In this document: in pieces, positions 8,781 to 18,787 of the stretch
Position numbering within the stretch: the first letter of the stretch is position 1
Layout of the letters: the number at the start of each line of letters is the position of its first letter
Assembly: GCF_024138715.1 (NCBI RefSeq)
Contig: NZ_CP092074.1
Location: forward strand, 1,922,001-1,986,000
DNA from: Emticicia sp. 21SJ11W-3
GTDB lineage: Bacteria; Bacteroidota; Bacteroidia; Cytophagales; Spirosomataceae
Length of the DNA: 64,000 nt
Reading direction: 5' to 3'
Translations under genes and position numbers: made by a program
Notes under the pieces: generated by a model
Told to the model about the DNA's origin: nothing
What the model saw: only the letters and a program-made list of their open reading frames with translations
Databases searched by the model: none

Positions 8781-10178
8781 ATGATACGGATTCTATGCTT
8801 TTTACTTCTTGTCTCATCGTGTGCATGGGCTCAGGCAAATTTCAGATTAACCGCTGAAGTTCAAAATCCTGTTGAGCGTAAAGCCACGATTGTTTTGTAT
8901 CGCGATTGGGTAAGCGACGAAGAAGAATATGACCTGGTTTTAAACGACAACAACCAATTTAGTTTTACCACTGCTTTAAAAGACATTGCTTATATAGATT
9001 TCTTTTATGGTAACCAGAGCTTTCATTTCTGGATTGCAGAACCTGACGACAACATAAAACTTAACTTTGATGCCGCAGATTTCTGGCAATCCCTGCAGGT
9101 TTCAGGCAACGGGTCTGGAAAATTTGAATATTATATAGATTACAGGAAGAAATTTGAGGAAACACGCGATTGGCAGCAACAAGCTGAAAAATGGAAAAAA
9201 CAACCCGCCGGTGTTTATTTTAAAAAACTACAGCAAGAGCAGGAAATTCAACTGGGGTTTCTGAGCAAATATGGCAATGTTTCAGCGGCATTTCGTGATA
9301 CCCGTAAAGCAGATATTATCGGAGCAATTCAGAACTATAAAATTGAGGCATTGTCTGAATTAAAAATGCCGCTTTGGACCAGTGAAAACATTCGGAAAAA
9401 TATGCAGACCGATGTTATTCCGCCAATGGCACAGGCGGCATCGCTTGAATACGGTAATGCACTTTTAAACCTTGCTGATTTGTTTATTGCCAGAGAAGGA
9501 CAAAGAAGAAAAAAAATGCTTTCAGAAAACCAGGAGTACCAGTACATTAAAACGATGCGGGTTAACAAAATTATTACAAAGGAAATGGCTGAGCGTCTTC
9601 TGGGGTCGAAACTAAAAAATAGTATCAATGCCAATGGTCTTACTGCCCAAATAAAACAGAACGCCATCGATTATTTGAAGTTTACCAACCACACCGGATT
9701 CAAAAATACCATTAATCAATTGGTTTTTTTGCAACAAACGCTTGTAAAGGGCGCACCTGCCAAACTTTTTTCGCTGGCCGATAGCTCCGGTAAATTCATA
9801 AATCTGCAAGACTTTAAAGGTAAAGTGGTATTGCTTGATTTCTGGACAAGCTGGTGTGGGCCTTGTGTGCGTGATATGCAGTTTTCCAGCAGAATAAGAA
9901 CCCATTTTGAAAACAAAGATGTTGTTTTTATCCAGATTTCGCTGGATGGGGAACATGCTTGGAAAGAAGCGCTTAAAATGTATAAAATTGGTGGAATAAA
10001 TGTGAGAACAGCCGAAAACAATTCTATCTTAAAGGATTATGGCATTTCTGGCGTTCCTGCTTATTTTCTGATAGACAAAAAAGGCAACTTTGCATTCACT
10101 AAAGTGGCGTATCCGAGCGATAATAACACAAAAACGCTTACAGACCAAATTGAAGAAGCACTGGCAGAGTCACCCTAG
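8781..10178 (+). CDS. TlpA-like periplasmic thioredoxin with long N-terminal region
   Basis: A 465-residue secreted protein. A signal peptide (MIRILCFLLLVSSCAWAQ) is followed by a beta-rich and then helical region of about 300 residues, of the sort found in front of Bacteroidota TlpA/ResA-like proteins. The C-terminal thioredoxin domain (about 325-465) has the active site WTSWCGPC with C359 and C362, and a cis-proline segment SGVPAYFLID. The signal has an SCA context (C14), so lipidation is possible. Expected role: thiol-disulfide exchange in the periplasm. It is the third gene after an ABC ATPase and permease-like gene, and its stop lies only 2 bp from the stop of the convergent LytTR regulator. 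Confidence 0.88.
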   Translation: MIRILCFLLLVSSCAWAQANFRLTAEVQNPVERKATIVLYRDWVSDEEEYDLVLNDNNQFSFTTALKDIAYIDFFYGNQSFHFWIAEPDDNIKLNFDAADFWQSLQVSGNGSGKFEYYIDYRKKFEETRDWQQQAEKWKKQPAGVYFKKLQQEQEIQLGFLSKYGNVSAAFRDTRKADIIGAIQNYKIEALSELKMPLWTSENIRKNMQTDVIPPMAQAASLEYGNALLNLADLFIAREGQRRKKMLSENQEYQYIKTMRVNKIITKEMAERLLGSKLKNSINANGLTAQIKQNAIDYLKFTNHTGFKNTINQLVFLQQTLVKGAPAKLFSLADSSGKFINLQDFKGKVVLLDFWTSWCGPCVRDMQFSSRIRTHFENKDVVFIQISLDGEHAWKEALKMYKIGGINVRTAENNSILKDYGISGVPAYFLIDKKGNFAFTKVAYPSDNNTKTLTDQIEEALAESP

Positions 10179-10180
10179 TA

Positions 10181-10930
10181 TTATCCGGTGCCTATTTGTT
10201 TTATAAAGTCTTTATAATAGCTTTCTCCGATGGGTATGGTGGCGCGGCCAACAAAAATTCGTTGGCGTTCAATTGAGCTGATTTTTTCCAGCGATACAAT
10301 GTATGACTTATGTACCCTCGCAAACCTGCCAGACGGCAACAGTTCTTCCATTTTTTTCATGGTTTGAAGTGTCAGAATCCTTTCTTCGCCTGTGTAAATG
10401 GAAACATAGTCTTTTAAACCCTCTATGTATAGGATATCGGCCAAATCGAGCTTGATTATTTTGTATTCTGTTTTTACAAACAGAAAATTAGGTTGAGGCT
10501 CATGTTGTAACAATTGTACCTCAGGCACACTATTTACTTCGGTATTTGCACTGGCAGAAGTGTCATTTACATGAAACCTGTTAACTGCTTTCTGAACTGC
10601 TTTCAGAAATCTTTCGAACGATATTGGTTTTAATAAATAATCTATTACATCCAGTTCATAACCTTCCATAGCATATTCAGAATAAGCAGTGGTAAGAATA
10701 GCCTTGCATTTGCCATTCACTACCCGTAAAAATTGTAAGCCGGTGAGTGCAGGCATCTGAATATCCAGAAAAACCAAATCAATTTTTCCCTGCTGTATAA
10801 GGCTCAGTGCCTCCAGTGCGTCAGTAGAGGTGGCCACCAGGGTCAGTGAAGGCGTCTGGTTAATGTAATTGGCTAGAATATCTAACGCCAGAGGCTCGTC
10901 ATCAACCACCAGGCAGCGTATCTTTTCCAT
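10181..10930 (-). CDS. LytTR family response regulator
   Basis: A 249-residue two-component regulator. The receiver domain (residues 1-120) has the acidic pair VVDDEP, the phospho-acceptor Asp in VFLDIQMPAL, the Thr in LTTAYSEYA and the Lys in DYLLKPISF. The C-terminal LytTR DNA-binding domain (about 145-249) shows ILYIEGLKDYVSIYT, FARVHKSYIVS and the terminal IPIGESY. The start codon lies 1 bp from the stop of the cognate sensor kinase, giving a kinase-regulator operon. A 21-bp direct repeat and a perfect dyad in the intergenic region upstream of the kinase (12019-12122) are the likely binding sites, implying autoregulation and control of the divergent gene. Confidence 0.93.
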   Translation of the reverse strand: MEKIRCLVVDDEPLALDILANYINQTPSLTLVATSTDALEALSLIQQGKIDLVFLDIQMPALTGLQFLRVVNGKCKAILTTAYSEYAMEGYELDVIDYLLKPISFERFLKAVQKAVNRFHVNDTSASANTEVNSVPEVQLLQHEPQPNFLFVKTEYKIIKLDLADILYIEGLKDYVSIYTGEERILTLQTMKKMEELLPSGRFARVHKSYIVSLEKISSIERQRIFVGRATIPIGESYYKDFIKQIGTG

Positions 10931-10931
10931 G

Positions 10932-11960
10932 TTAAAGTATCAGATTTAGTTCAGATAAATAGCTATTTGAATTGATTTGTATATCAAGATTATGATTACC
11001 GGGGTAAATCAGCATCAGTCTTTTTTTGATGTTCTCTAATCCAACACCACCGTACGGGTCTTTGTTCTGATTGGCTTGCTGGTTTTGCACCGTAAAGCTC
11101 AGTTGATTTTGATTGACCGATAAATGAATCAGCAGTGGGTGTGCCGGGTCTTGCACATTACCGTGTTTAAAGGCGTTTTCAACAAACGGAATCAGCATAA
11201 GCGGAGCAATCAATTGTGTTTGTACATTGCCGCTAACCCTGAAATCAACATAAGTTTGGCCTGAATATCTGAGTTTTTGCAATTCAATAAAATTTTTCAG
11301 GTATGCCAGTTCGGTTTCAAGGCTCACTTTATTCTGATTAGACTCATATAGCATATATCGCATCAGCTCAGATAATTTCATAACCGCCTCCGGAGCCTTT
11401 GGAGACTGGTTGAGCGTGAGGGAGTAAATATTATTGAGCGTATTGAACAAAAAGTGCGGGTTTAGCTGATTCTTCAGGAAAGCGTTTTCAGCATTTAGTT
11501 TTTCGCCAAGCAAAGTGTTTTTCTCTTTTTCGTTTACAAAGAAATCCTCAATCATTTTTAGAAAAACAGCATTGAACAGGTAGCCGATTACATTATACAT
11601 ATTATCAGTAATATAGAAAAGCAAACGCCTTGACTCCTCAGAATAATTATGTTTTCCCAGCCAATGCCAGATTAGTACCTCTTCAACCATGTAGCGTGTA
11701 AAAATGTATGTAGCGCTGACTGCTACCAGACCGATGCTCAGCTTCAGGTATTGCTTGGTAGAAAAATACCTGTTCAGCACATAAAGTAACAGATAAGTAA
11801 ACAGAATGGTAAAAGTAATGGAGGTCCAGACAAATAAGCTCTGGAATCGCTCCCAGGCAAACTGGTAGTTTTTTTTACCTATCAGGCTTAGAATATCTCC
11901 ATTAAAATAGAAAAAAAGCCAGAAAAGTACGTGAAATATTATCTGCTGACGTCTTCTCAT
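10932..11960 (-). CDS. LytS-like sensor histidine kinase
   Basis: A 342-residue membrane kinase of the His_kinase (PF06580) type. Four predicted membrane helices occupy about residues 5-150, followed by the phospho-acceptor region NQLNPHFLFNTLNNIY and an HATPase domain with PFVENAFKHG (N box) and GVGLENIKKRL (G box). No periplasmic sensor domain is visible, so the membrane part itself probably senses. I chose the ATG at 11960 (MRRRQQIIFHVLFW) since homologues start this way; an ATG 19 codons upstream at 12017 is less likely. It is co-transcribed with the LytTR regulator. Confidence 0.92.
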   Translation of the reverse strand: MRRRQQIIFHVLFWLFFYFNGDILSLIGKKNYQFAWERFQSLFVWTSITFTILFTYLLLYVLNRYFSTKQYLKLSIGLVAVSATYIFTRYMVEEVLIWHWLGKHNYSEESRRLLFYITDNMYNVIGYLFNAVFLKMIEDFFVNEKEKNTLLGEKLNAENAFLKNQLNPHFLFNTLNNIYSLTLNQSPKAPEAVMKLSELMRYMLYESNQNKVSLETELAYLKNFIELQKLRYSGQTYVDFRVSGNVQTQLIAPLMLIPFVENAFKHGNVQDPAHPLLIHLSVNQNQLSFTVQNQQANQNKDPYGGVGLENIKKRLMLIYPGNHNLDIQINSNSYLSELNLIL

Positions 11961-12018
11961 GTTGCGCTCATTAAAATTTGGCTTGAAGGTAGCGGGTAAG
12001 TTTAATATCTCAAACATT

Positions 12019-12122
12019 TACCGACAAACGCCCTTGAAATACCGTCAAACAGTATTTTGAGGCTTCAGGGAGGCTTGTCGAGGCTGTAACCTGTTTGACG
12101 GTAAAAAAAGTGTTTGCGACGA
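12019..12122. promoter_or_regulatory. LytTR-type operator array between kinase and DUF5694 genes
   Basis: TACCGACAAAC (12019-12029) and TACCGTCAAAC (12040-12050) form a direct repeat with a 21-bp period. The second copy, extended to 13 bp (12040-12052), is mirrored exactly by CTGTTTGACGGTA (12091-12103). Between the arms, GAGGCT(T) occurs three times with 10-11 bp spacing (12059, 12070, 12080). A weaker inverted copy lies at 12110-12122. The layout suggests a LytTR regulator acting on both divergent genes. Confidence 0.65.
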
Positions 12123-12152
12123 TTTAAGAATAAAGCTCAACAGGCAACACTA

Positions 12153-12160
12153 TAGTTTTG
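12153..12160 (+). promoter_or_regulatory. -7 element of the DUF5694 gene
   Basis: TAGTTTTG matches TAnnTTTG 30 bp before the ATG. No TTG stands at the usual -33 distance, as expected for a promoter that needs an activator bound at the upstream repeat array. Confidence 0.5.
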
Positions 12161-12190
12161 AGCCATAATCAAAAAACAAACAATAAAATT

Positions 12191-13291
12191 ATGAAAAAGC
12201 TATTCGCAATTTTGTTTATCAGCGCTTTATGCACCAATTTATTTGCACAAACACCCACCAGTAATTTAGAGGTATTGATGATTGGTGCTTCGCATCAATA
12301 CAGCCCGCAGCCTGCTCAGGACCTGACGGATATTCATGCCAAAATAAGAGTCTTTAAGCCTGATGCAGTTTTTGGCGAATGGTTGTCGCCGGAAGATGAA
12401 AAAGCCATTAAAACGTATTGGAACAAACAAAATGTGCAGAACCGTATTGACCGTTTAAAGAAAAAAACTACAATTGCAGAGAAAGATTTACCCGCAATGC
12501 TTACCCGTTACGAAAAGGTTCTAAGCGATAAACCGGGCGATATGAAAAACCGTATTGATCTGGCGGTGGCTTATTATTTAAACCATGATGCCGGTAACGG
12601 ATATTTTCAGATGTGGAATGTGGCAAAGCACTTGCAGAAGAACCCCAAAGATACGGCTGTGTTTAATTATGCCCGTCTGAAGTACTTTAGTGCCACTGTT
12701 GATTCTCTGCATGAGGCCATCAACCCCTATATTGATGATGAGTATGATTACGTGGCGCATCCGATGATGGTAGAGTTTGGCATGAAAAAGATATATGCAA
12801 TGGATTCGCAACGTTGGGATAACGAGTGGAGCGAAGCCTGGGGAAAAACGGATTCTGTTTTTTATGAACGGCTAAAGCTGTTAAAAAAAGATTCACTGTC
12901 GGCCGAAGGAAAGAAAGCAATAGAGATAGATAAATACATAAGAAACAGAATGAACTATCTGCAGAATGATGCTGTAAAGATGTATGGTAACGAACATGTA
13001 ACAGAAATTTTGAATGGTCCACAACTGACAGAGTGGCTTTTTAGAATTAATCTGTATTCAGACGAATACAGGCAGTTGTCAATTTTTCCGGCAGATTTAT
13101 ATGCATGGAAATTTCATTGGTGGTGGCATAGAAACAACGATATGTGCAATAACACCATAGAACGCGCCAAAGCTAATGGCTTTAACAAGGTAATGATTGT
13201 GGTAGGCGCCAACCATGCGGCCATAATGACAAAAATATTCCGCGAGAAAGGTGTGAAAGTAACCAATATAATAGATGCTCCTCTGAAATAA
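12191..13291 (+). CDS. DUF5694-like secreted protein
   Basis: A 366-residue exported protein with signal peptide MKKLFAILFISALCTNLFAQ. Two histidine motifs, IGASHQY near the N-terminus of the mature protein and VVGANHAA near the C-terminus, plus the acidic GEWLSPEDE segment, fit the DUF5694 family and resemble the TraB/TIKI/ChaN group of putative metal-dependent hydrolases. The exact activity is unknown. The start was set at the ATG followed by the signal peptide; an upstream TTG adds only 11 polar residues. It is divergent from the LytS/LytTR operon and shares its operator array, so it is a probable target of that system. Confidence 0.75.
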   Translation: MKKLFAILFISALCTNLFAQTPTSNLEVLMIGASHQYSPQPAQDLTDIHAKIRVFKPDAVFGEWLSPEDEKAIKTYWNKQNVQNRIDRLKKKTTIAEKDLPAMLTRYEKVLSDKPGDMKNRIDLAVAYYLNHDAGNGYFQMWNVAKHLQKNPKDTAVFNYARLKYFSATVDSLHEAINPYIDDEYDYVAHPMMVEFGMKKIYAMDSQRWDNEWSEAWGKTDSVFYERLKLLKKDSLSAEGKKAIEIDKYIRNRMNYLQNDAVKMYGNEHVTEILNGPQLTEWLFRINLYSDEYRQLSIFPADLYAWKFHWWWHRNNDMCNNTIERAKANGFNKVMIVVGANHAAIMTKIFREKGVKVTNIIDAPLK

Positions 13292-13303
13292 CTGAAAACA
13301 ATA

Positions 13304-13353
13304 AGGCTAGACTCTTAATATTGGCTTAATGGGCTTTTAAGAGTTTAGCTTTT
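13304..13353 (+). terminator. Terminator after the DUF5694 gene
   Basis: GCTAGACTCTTAA (13306-13318) pairs with TTAAGAGTTTAGC (13337-13349), one mismatch, followed by TTTT. Confidence 0.7.
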
Positions 13354-13400
13354 AAATATAGTTGCAAACCCAGTTCATCATCTTGTATATTCCTAAATTC

Positions 13401-14678
13401 ATGAAACAATTTTTGTTCATTATATATTTAACCTGCGGCACACTAAACTTGGGATATACCCAGACGATAAGTCAATACCAGACCGATATATCGAAGCTAC
13501 GATTATTATTAAAGAAAACGCCATCTTATAAAGACCAGATCAGGGGTGTCAGGCTAGAGGAGTACAATACAATGTATGAAAACTTAATGGATGATACATT
13601 AAATTTATCACCTTATAAGTATTTCAATAATCTAGCTAAATTAATGATTCCGATACAGGATAGTCATTTAGGGTTGGTTCAATTACCTGAAATTAAAAAT
13701 AATAATGATTCTGCCGCATTTCAAAGCCATTCGAATTGGCAGAAATTCGAAAAATTTCCTGAATACTCCGTAAATATTGACTCGCTTAAAACTGCATTAT
13801 TAAAAAAAACAGACGATTCAGTAGAGGGTATTTACTATTATGATAATTACTATTCGGTAGGGGTGTTAAGGGTTTCTCAAACAGAATACATTGGGATTGT
13901 TATTGAAACTAAAAAAGAGGTAAATCATTGGAAAACAGGGCAGATAGCAATGCATTTATATGAGTATAAAACCAATTATTTTAAAGCTGTTTATGCGCAT
14001 CCTGTTTATAAAAATTTTATGCTGTATAACAATGAGAGATACGCAAATCATAGTCTGATTAACTCTCATTTTTATCAATCATTCTCCGAAACAGTTTATC
14101 GCAAGGTACAGCCATTCATTAATTATTGCGCATTACCCAAAGAAGCACCCATGTTTCAGTTAAAGAGTTTAAGTGATTCTGTGCAATATTTACTCATCAG
14201 AAATTTCTCGGCAAATCAGGCAAAAGTGAAAAAATCAAATGCTTTTTGTGATAGCATTCAGTATAAGTTAAATTCACCATCATTGATTCTAGACTTACGA
14301 AACAACGAGGGCGGTGCTGCTAAAGTATCAAGTAAATTTAGGAGATTGTTAAAAAAATATGCAGTTACTAATAAAGTTTATGTTTTGGTAAATAATGCAA
14401 CGGTTAGTCAGGGCGAGATATTTACATTGCAATTAAAATCATTGAAAAATGTAAGAATTTTAGGGCAGACAACTAAAGGTATGATTACCTATGGGTCAAA
14501 TTACGGACGCTGGGAAATACTACCCGGTAAGCAATTTGCGGCATACCTTACTGATATGAGAGGAGTGGGTAAAGGATTACTGCCTTACGAAAATATTGGT
14601 ATTCAGCCCGATATTGAATTAAATAATGATTCTGATTGGATAGGGCAAACAATGATTATTATAAAAAAAGACTTATAA
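13401..14678 (+). CDS. S41 family peptidase
   Basis: A 425-residue exported protein with signal peptide MKQFLFIIYLTCGTLNLGYTQ. The C-terminal half (about 260-415) is an S41/tail-specific protease domain: SLILDLRNNEGG, then VLVNNATVSQGEIF with the candidate catalytic Ser, and GQTTKGMITYG with a Lys. No PDZ domain is recognisable, unlike CtpA, so it belongs to the shorter Bacteroidota S41 proteins of unknown substrate. The gene is visibly richer in A/T than its neighbours, which may mean later acquisition. The ATG at 13401 was chosen since it opens directly on the signal peptide. Confidence 0.82.
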   Translation: MKQFLFIIYLTCGTLNLGYTQTISQYQTDISKLRLLLKKTPSYKDQIRGVRLEEYNTMYENLMDDTLNLSPYKYFNNLAKLMIPIQDSHLGLVQLPEIKNNNDSAAFQSHSNWQKFEKFPEYSVNIDSLKTALLKKTDDSVEGIYYYDNYYSVGVLRVSQTEYIGIVIETKKEVNHWKTGQIAMHLYEYKTNYFKAVYAHPVYKNFMLYNNERYANHSLINSHFYQSFSETVYRKVQPFINYCALPKEAPMFQLKSLSDSVQYLLIRNFSANQAKVKKSNAFCDSIQYKLNSPSLILDLRNNEGGAAKVSSKFRRLLKKYAVTNKVYVLVNNATVSQGEIFTLQLKSLKNVRILGQTTKGMITYGSNYGRWEILPGKQFAAYLTDMRGVGKGLLPYENIGIQPDIELNNDSDWIGQTMIIIKKDL

Positions 14679-14791
14679 GGCAGTCGTATTGCTATACCTA
14701 TTAGTATTTTATAAGAATTTTGTTTTCAAACCATCAATTAATCGCGATTTTTTGTCGTTCTTTGCAACACTATACCCGTAATACCTTTTGT

Positions 14792-15676
14792 ATGCTACAA
14801 TCAATGACCGGTTTTGGTGCTGCAACTTTAGAAAACACCAAAATATCTGTAACTGTCGAAATTAAATCTCTCAACTCAAAATTTTTTGATATCTATTGCC
14901 GGATTCCCAGAGGTTATTCAGAACGTGAGGTAGAAATCAGAAATATTCTTACCCAGGAACTAGAACGGGGCAAGGTTGAATTTATGATGGCTATTACCCA
15001 GAAAGATGAATCAACTGTTTCAACTGCCGTAAACCGGGCACTGGTAAAAGCCTACTTTAAGGACCTTCGGGAAACTTCGCTCGAACTTGGTTTTGAGCCA
15101 AGCCCTACTGAACTTCTGAGAATGGCCACCATGATGCCTAATGCTTTTAACACAGATGCGCTGAGCGAGTCTGATGCTGCACAGGAGTGGGACCTCATTA
15201 AAAGTGTTATTACACTTGCCATTGGTAAATGCAAGGATTTCAGGATTCAGGAAGGTAAAAATACTGAACTGAAATTCAGAGAATATATTGATAACATTGG
15301 GGCATTGCTTGTGCAAATAGAAGAGCAGGCTCCCAAACGTATACCACTGGTTAGAGAACGTATAGAAAAAGCTGTTTCGGAGTGGTCACAAAATGAAAAT
15401 TTTGATAAAAATCGTTTCGAGCAGGAGCTGATTTATTACGTTGAAAAGTTTGATATTTCAGAAGAAAAAGTACGTCTGAAAAATCACCTTGAATACTTTA
15501 TCAAAGAGCTTAAAACGGCTTCGAACGGAAAGCGTCTTAATTTTATTGCACAAGAGATTGGCCGTGAGGTAAACACCATCGGTTCAAAAGCCAACGACTC
15601 TGTTATTCAGCGTCTGGTTGTGCAAATGAAAGACGAACTGGAAAAGATAAAAGAACAAACCATGAACATTGTTTAA
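14792..15676 (+). CDS. YicC/YloC family endoribonuclease
   Basis: A 294-residue cytoplasmic protein of the YicC family, recently shown in other bacteria to be an endoribonuclease acting on RNA including small RNAs. The N-terminus MLQSMTGFG and VEIKSLNSKFFDI are diagnostic. The C-terminal DUF1732-type domain has RLKNHLEYF and GKRLNFIAQEIGREVNTIGSKAND. The start was placed at the ATG that gives the standard MTGFG opening; the longer reading adds a non-conserved 24 residues. Enolase follows on the same strand, apparently from its own promoter. Confidence 0.95.
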   Translation: MLQSMTGFGAATLENTKISVTVEIKSLNSKFFDIYCRIPRGYSEREVEIRNILTQELERGKVEFMMAITQKDESTVSTAVNRALVKAYFKDLRETSLELGFEPSPTELLRMATMMPNAFNTDALSESDAAQEWDLIKSVITLAIGKCKDFRIQEGKNTELKFREYIDNIGALLVQIEEQAPKRIPLVRERIEKAVSEWSQNENFDKNRFEQELIYYVEKFDISEEKVRLKNHLEYFIKELKTASNGKRLNFIAQEIGREVNTIGSKANDSVIQRLVVQMKDELEKIKEQTMNIV

Positions 15677-15685
15677 GATTATCTG

Positions 15686-15693
15686 TATTTTTG
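15686..15693 (+). promoter_or_regulatory. Candidate -7 element of enolase
   Basis: TATTTTTG matches TAnnTTTG 75 bp before the enolase ATG. The nearest TTG (15669) is only 14 bp upstream, shorter than usual, so the -33 element is uncertain. Confidence 0.4.
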
Positions 15694-15764
15694 CACAGAA
15701 TGTTTCAAAACAATCTACTAAAGACTTTATTTTATTACCAATAACTCTAAATTTTTATTTTTGA

Positions 15765-17045
<1,281 letters not shown>

Positions 17046-17064
17046 TAAAGAATATTAATTCTAT

Positions 17065-17102
17065 AAAAGGCGCTGCGCATAAAATTGTTGCAGTGCCTTT
17101 TT
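17065..17102 (+). terminator. eno: Enolase terminator
   Basis: AAAAGGCGCTGC (17065-17076) pairs with GCAGTGCCTTTT (17090-17101) with one G-U pair, and a T-rich tail follows. Confidence 0.8.
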
Positions 17103-17130
17103 GTTTTTTATTTCATTATTTCTATTTTTG
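17101..17130 (+). promoter_or_regulatory. Promoter of the DivIC/FtsB-like gene
   Basis: TTG (17101-17103), a 19-bp spacer and TATTTTTG (17123-17130) form the best match to the Bacteroidota -33/-7 promoter in the window. The gene starts about 84 bp downstream. Confidence 0.65.
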
Positions 17131-17213
17131 ATACATAAACGTGCAATTAACATTCCTGATTGATTGAAATGTCCCAGCTCCGGGCTTCTTTCTTACAAAA
17201 TTCTGTATAGCCA

Positions 17214-17543
17214 ATGAAAATTTATGTACCTGCTTTTCTGCATAAATATCGTTTTTATGTACTTACCGCAACCGGTTTACTTATTTGGGTTGCTTTTTTT
17301 GATGGCAGTAATCTGATTTCTCAATTCAGGCTCTGGCAGAAATACCGCGAGCTTGAAAATCAGAAAGAATATTATGCCGAAGCCCTAAAAAAAGTGAAGC
17401 AAGAAGAAAAAGAAGTAATGGGCAACGCTGACGCAATGGAGAAATTTGCCCGCGAAAAATACCTGATGAAAAAAACAGACGAAACCGTTTTTGTAATTGT
17501 AGATGAAAACGACCAGTCAATAGAAAAAGAAGAGCAAGAGTAA
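17214..17543 (+). CDS. Septum formation initiator family protein (DivIC/FtsB-like)
   Basis: A 109-residue bitopic membrane protein. A short cytoplasmic end (about 15 residues) is followed by one membrane helix (YVLTATGLLIWVAFF, about 15-30) and an extracytoplasmic coiled coil (about 40-75, rich in E, K and L heptads), then the FAREKYLMKK element typical of DivIC/FtsB. The family bridges FtsL and FtsQ in the divisome. It is monocistronic and convergent with mrp. Confidence 0.88.
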   Translation: MKIYVPAFLHKYRFYVLTATGLLIWVAFFDGSNLISQFRLWQKYRELENQKEYYAEALKKVKQEEKEVMGNADAMEKFAREKYLMKKTDETVFVIVDENDQSIEKEEQE

Positions 17544-17548
17544 AAATT

Positions 17549-17588
17549 AAAGGGCCCTTTGTATTCACTAAAGACCCTTTGATTTTTT
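17549..17588. terminator. Bidirectional terminator between DivIC-like gene and mrp
   Basis: AAAGGG plus CTTT on the left pair with AAAG plus CCCTTT on the right around a short loop with one internal mismatch. A/T tracts on both sides suit the two convergent genes. Confidence 0.7.
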
Positions 17589-18690
17589 ATCTGATTTCTA
17601 CTCTTGCTGTTTTTTGCCCTGAGGCATTTCTGATGGCTACCTGTTGAGCAAGCGCCTCAGCAGTAGATTTAAACGCTTCGCTGGTAATGGGTTCGTCGTC
17701 CATCATAATTGGTCTTCCTTCATCGCCGCCTTCTCTGATACTCTGCACTATCGGAATCTGGCCAAGTAAAGGCACATTATATTTCTCGGCTATGGTTTTT
17801 CCACCATCTTTTCCAAATAGGTAATATTTGTTGTCTGGTAGCTCGGCGGGTGTAAAATAGGCCATATTCTCTACAATACCCAAAATTGGCACATTTATCT
17901 GAGGCTGACGAAACATGGATATACCCTTGTTTACATCGGCCAGTGCTACTTTTTGTGGGGTAGTAACCACCACGGCTCCGGTTAAAGGCACTGTTTGCAC
18001 CAGTGTTAAGTGAATATCGCCTGTTCCGGGCGGCAGGTCAATGAGTATATAATCCAGTTCACCCCAGTCTACATCACCAAAAAACTGACGCAAAGCCTGG
18101 CTGGCCATAGGTCCACGCCACACAACGGCACTATCTGGGGGTGTCAGAAAACCAATAGATATCATCTTTATGCCATACTGCATAATGGGTGAAATCATAT
18201 TTTTGCCGTTTTTCTGCGAAATCAACGGCTGCATGTTTTCAGCGCCAAACATCAGTGGAATAGACGGCCCTGAAATATCAGCGTCAATAATACCAACCCT
18301 GGCTCCGGATTTTTTCAGAGCCATTGCCAGATTAACCGTAACCGTTGATTTACCCACACCGCCTTTACCCGACGAAATGGCTATTATGTTTTTTACACCA
18401 TCAAGTAGCGGGGCATTGTTCCTGATTGAGGTAACATCCGCCGTCATGTTAATGTTTACTTCTATGCCATTGCCAAAATGACTATGTATGGCATCTGTAC
18501 AGTTTTTTTTGATTAACTCTTTAAGTGGGCAGGCAGGTGTAGTTAAAACAACTGTAAAAGTTACCTGATTAACACCTACGGTTATATCTCGTATCATGTT
18601 AAGGGTTACCAGGTCTTTCTTTAAATCCGGCTCCTCAACTGTACTCAGGGCTTGAAGTATTTTTTCTTTAGTGATAGTAAATTCTCCCAT
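17587..18690 (-). CDS. Mrp/NBP35-type Fe-S cluster carrier ATPase
   Basis: A 367-residue P-loop protein that binds and delivers Fe-S clusters (Mrp/ApbC family). The N-terminal MIP18/DUF59 domain (residues 1-90) includes MIRDITVGV and TTPACPLK. The ATPase domain starts with the deviant Walker A motif SSGKGGVGKST, followed by IDADISGPSIP and DLPPGTGDIH. A CXXC pair as in some homologues is not seen: residues after VENMAYF are TPAELPDNKYYLFG. The start was set at the ATG at 18690 (MGEFTITKEK); the upstream 17 codons are not conserved-looking. Confidence 0.95.
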   Translation of the reverse strand: MGEFTITKEKILQALSTVEEPDLKKDLVTLNMIRDITVGVNQVTFTVVLTTPACPLKELIKKNCTDAIHSHFGNGIEVNINMTADVTSIRNNAPLLDGVKNIIAISSGKGGVGKSTVTVNLAMALKKSGARVGIIDADISGPSIPLMFGAENMQPLISQKNGKNMISPIMQYGIKMISIGFLTPPDSAVVWRGPMASQALRQFFGDVDWGELDYILIDLPPGTGDIHLTLVQTVPLTGAVVVTTPQKVALADVNKGISMFRQPQINVPILGIVENMAYFTPAELPDNKYYLFGKDGGKTIAEKYNVPLLGQIPIVQSIREGGDEGRPIMMDDEPITSEAFKSTAEALAQQVAIRNASGQKTARVEIR

Positions 18691-18787
18691 GCAATGGTAT
18701 ATAGTTCGTAAATACTTTTGTCGTACTTGTAAATGCAACAAGTATAACTACTTTTTAGTTTACTGCTTGGCCATTTATTGAGCCATT

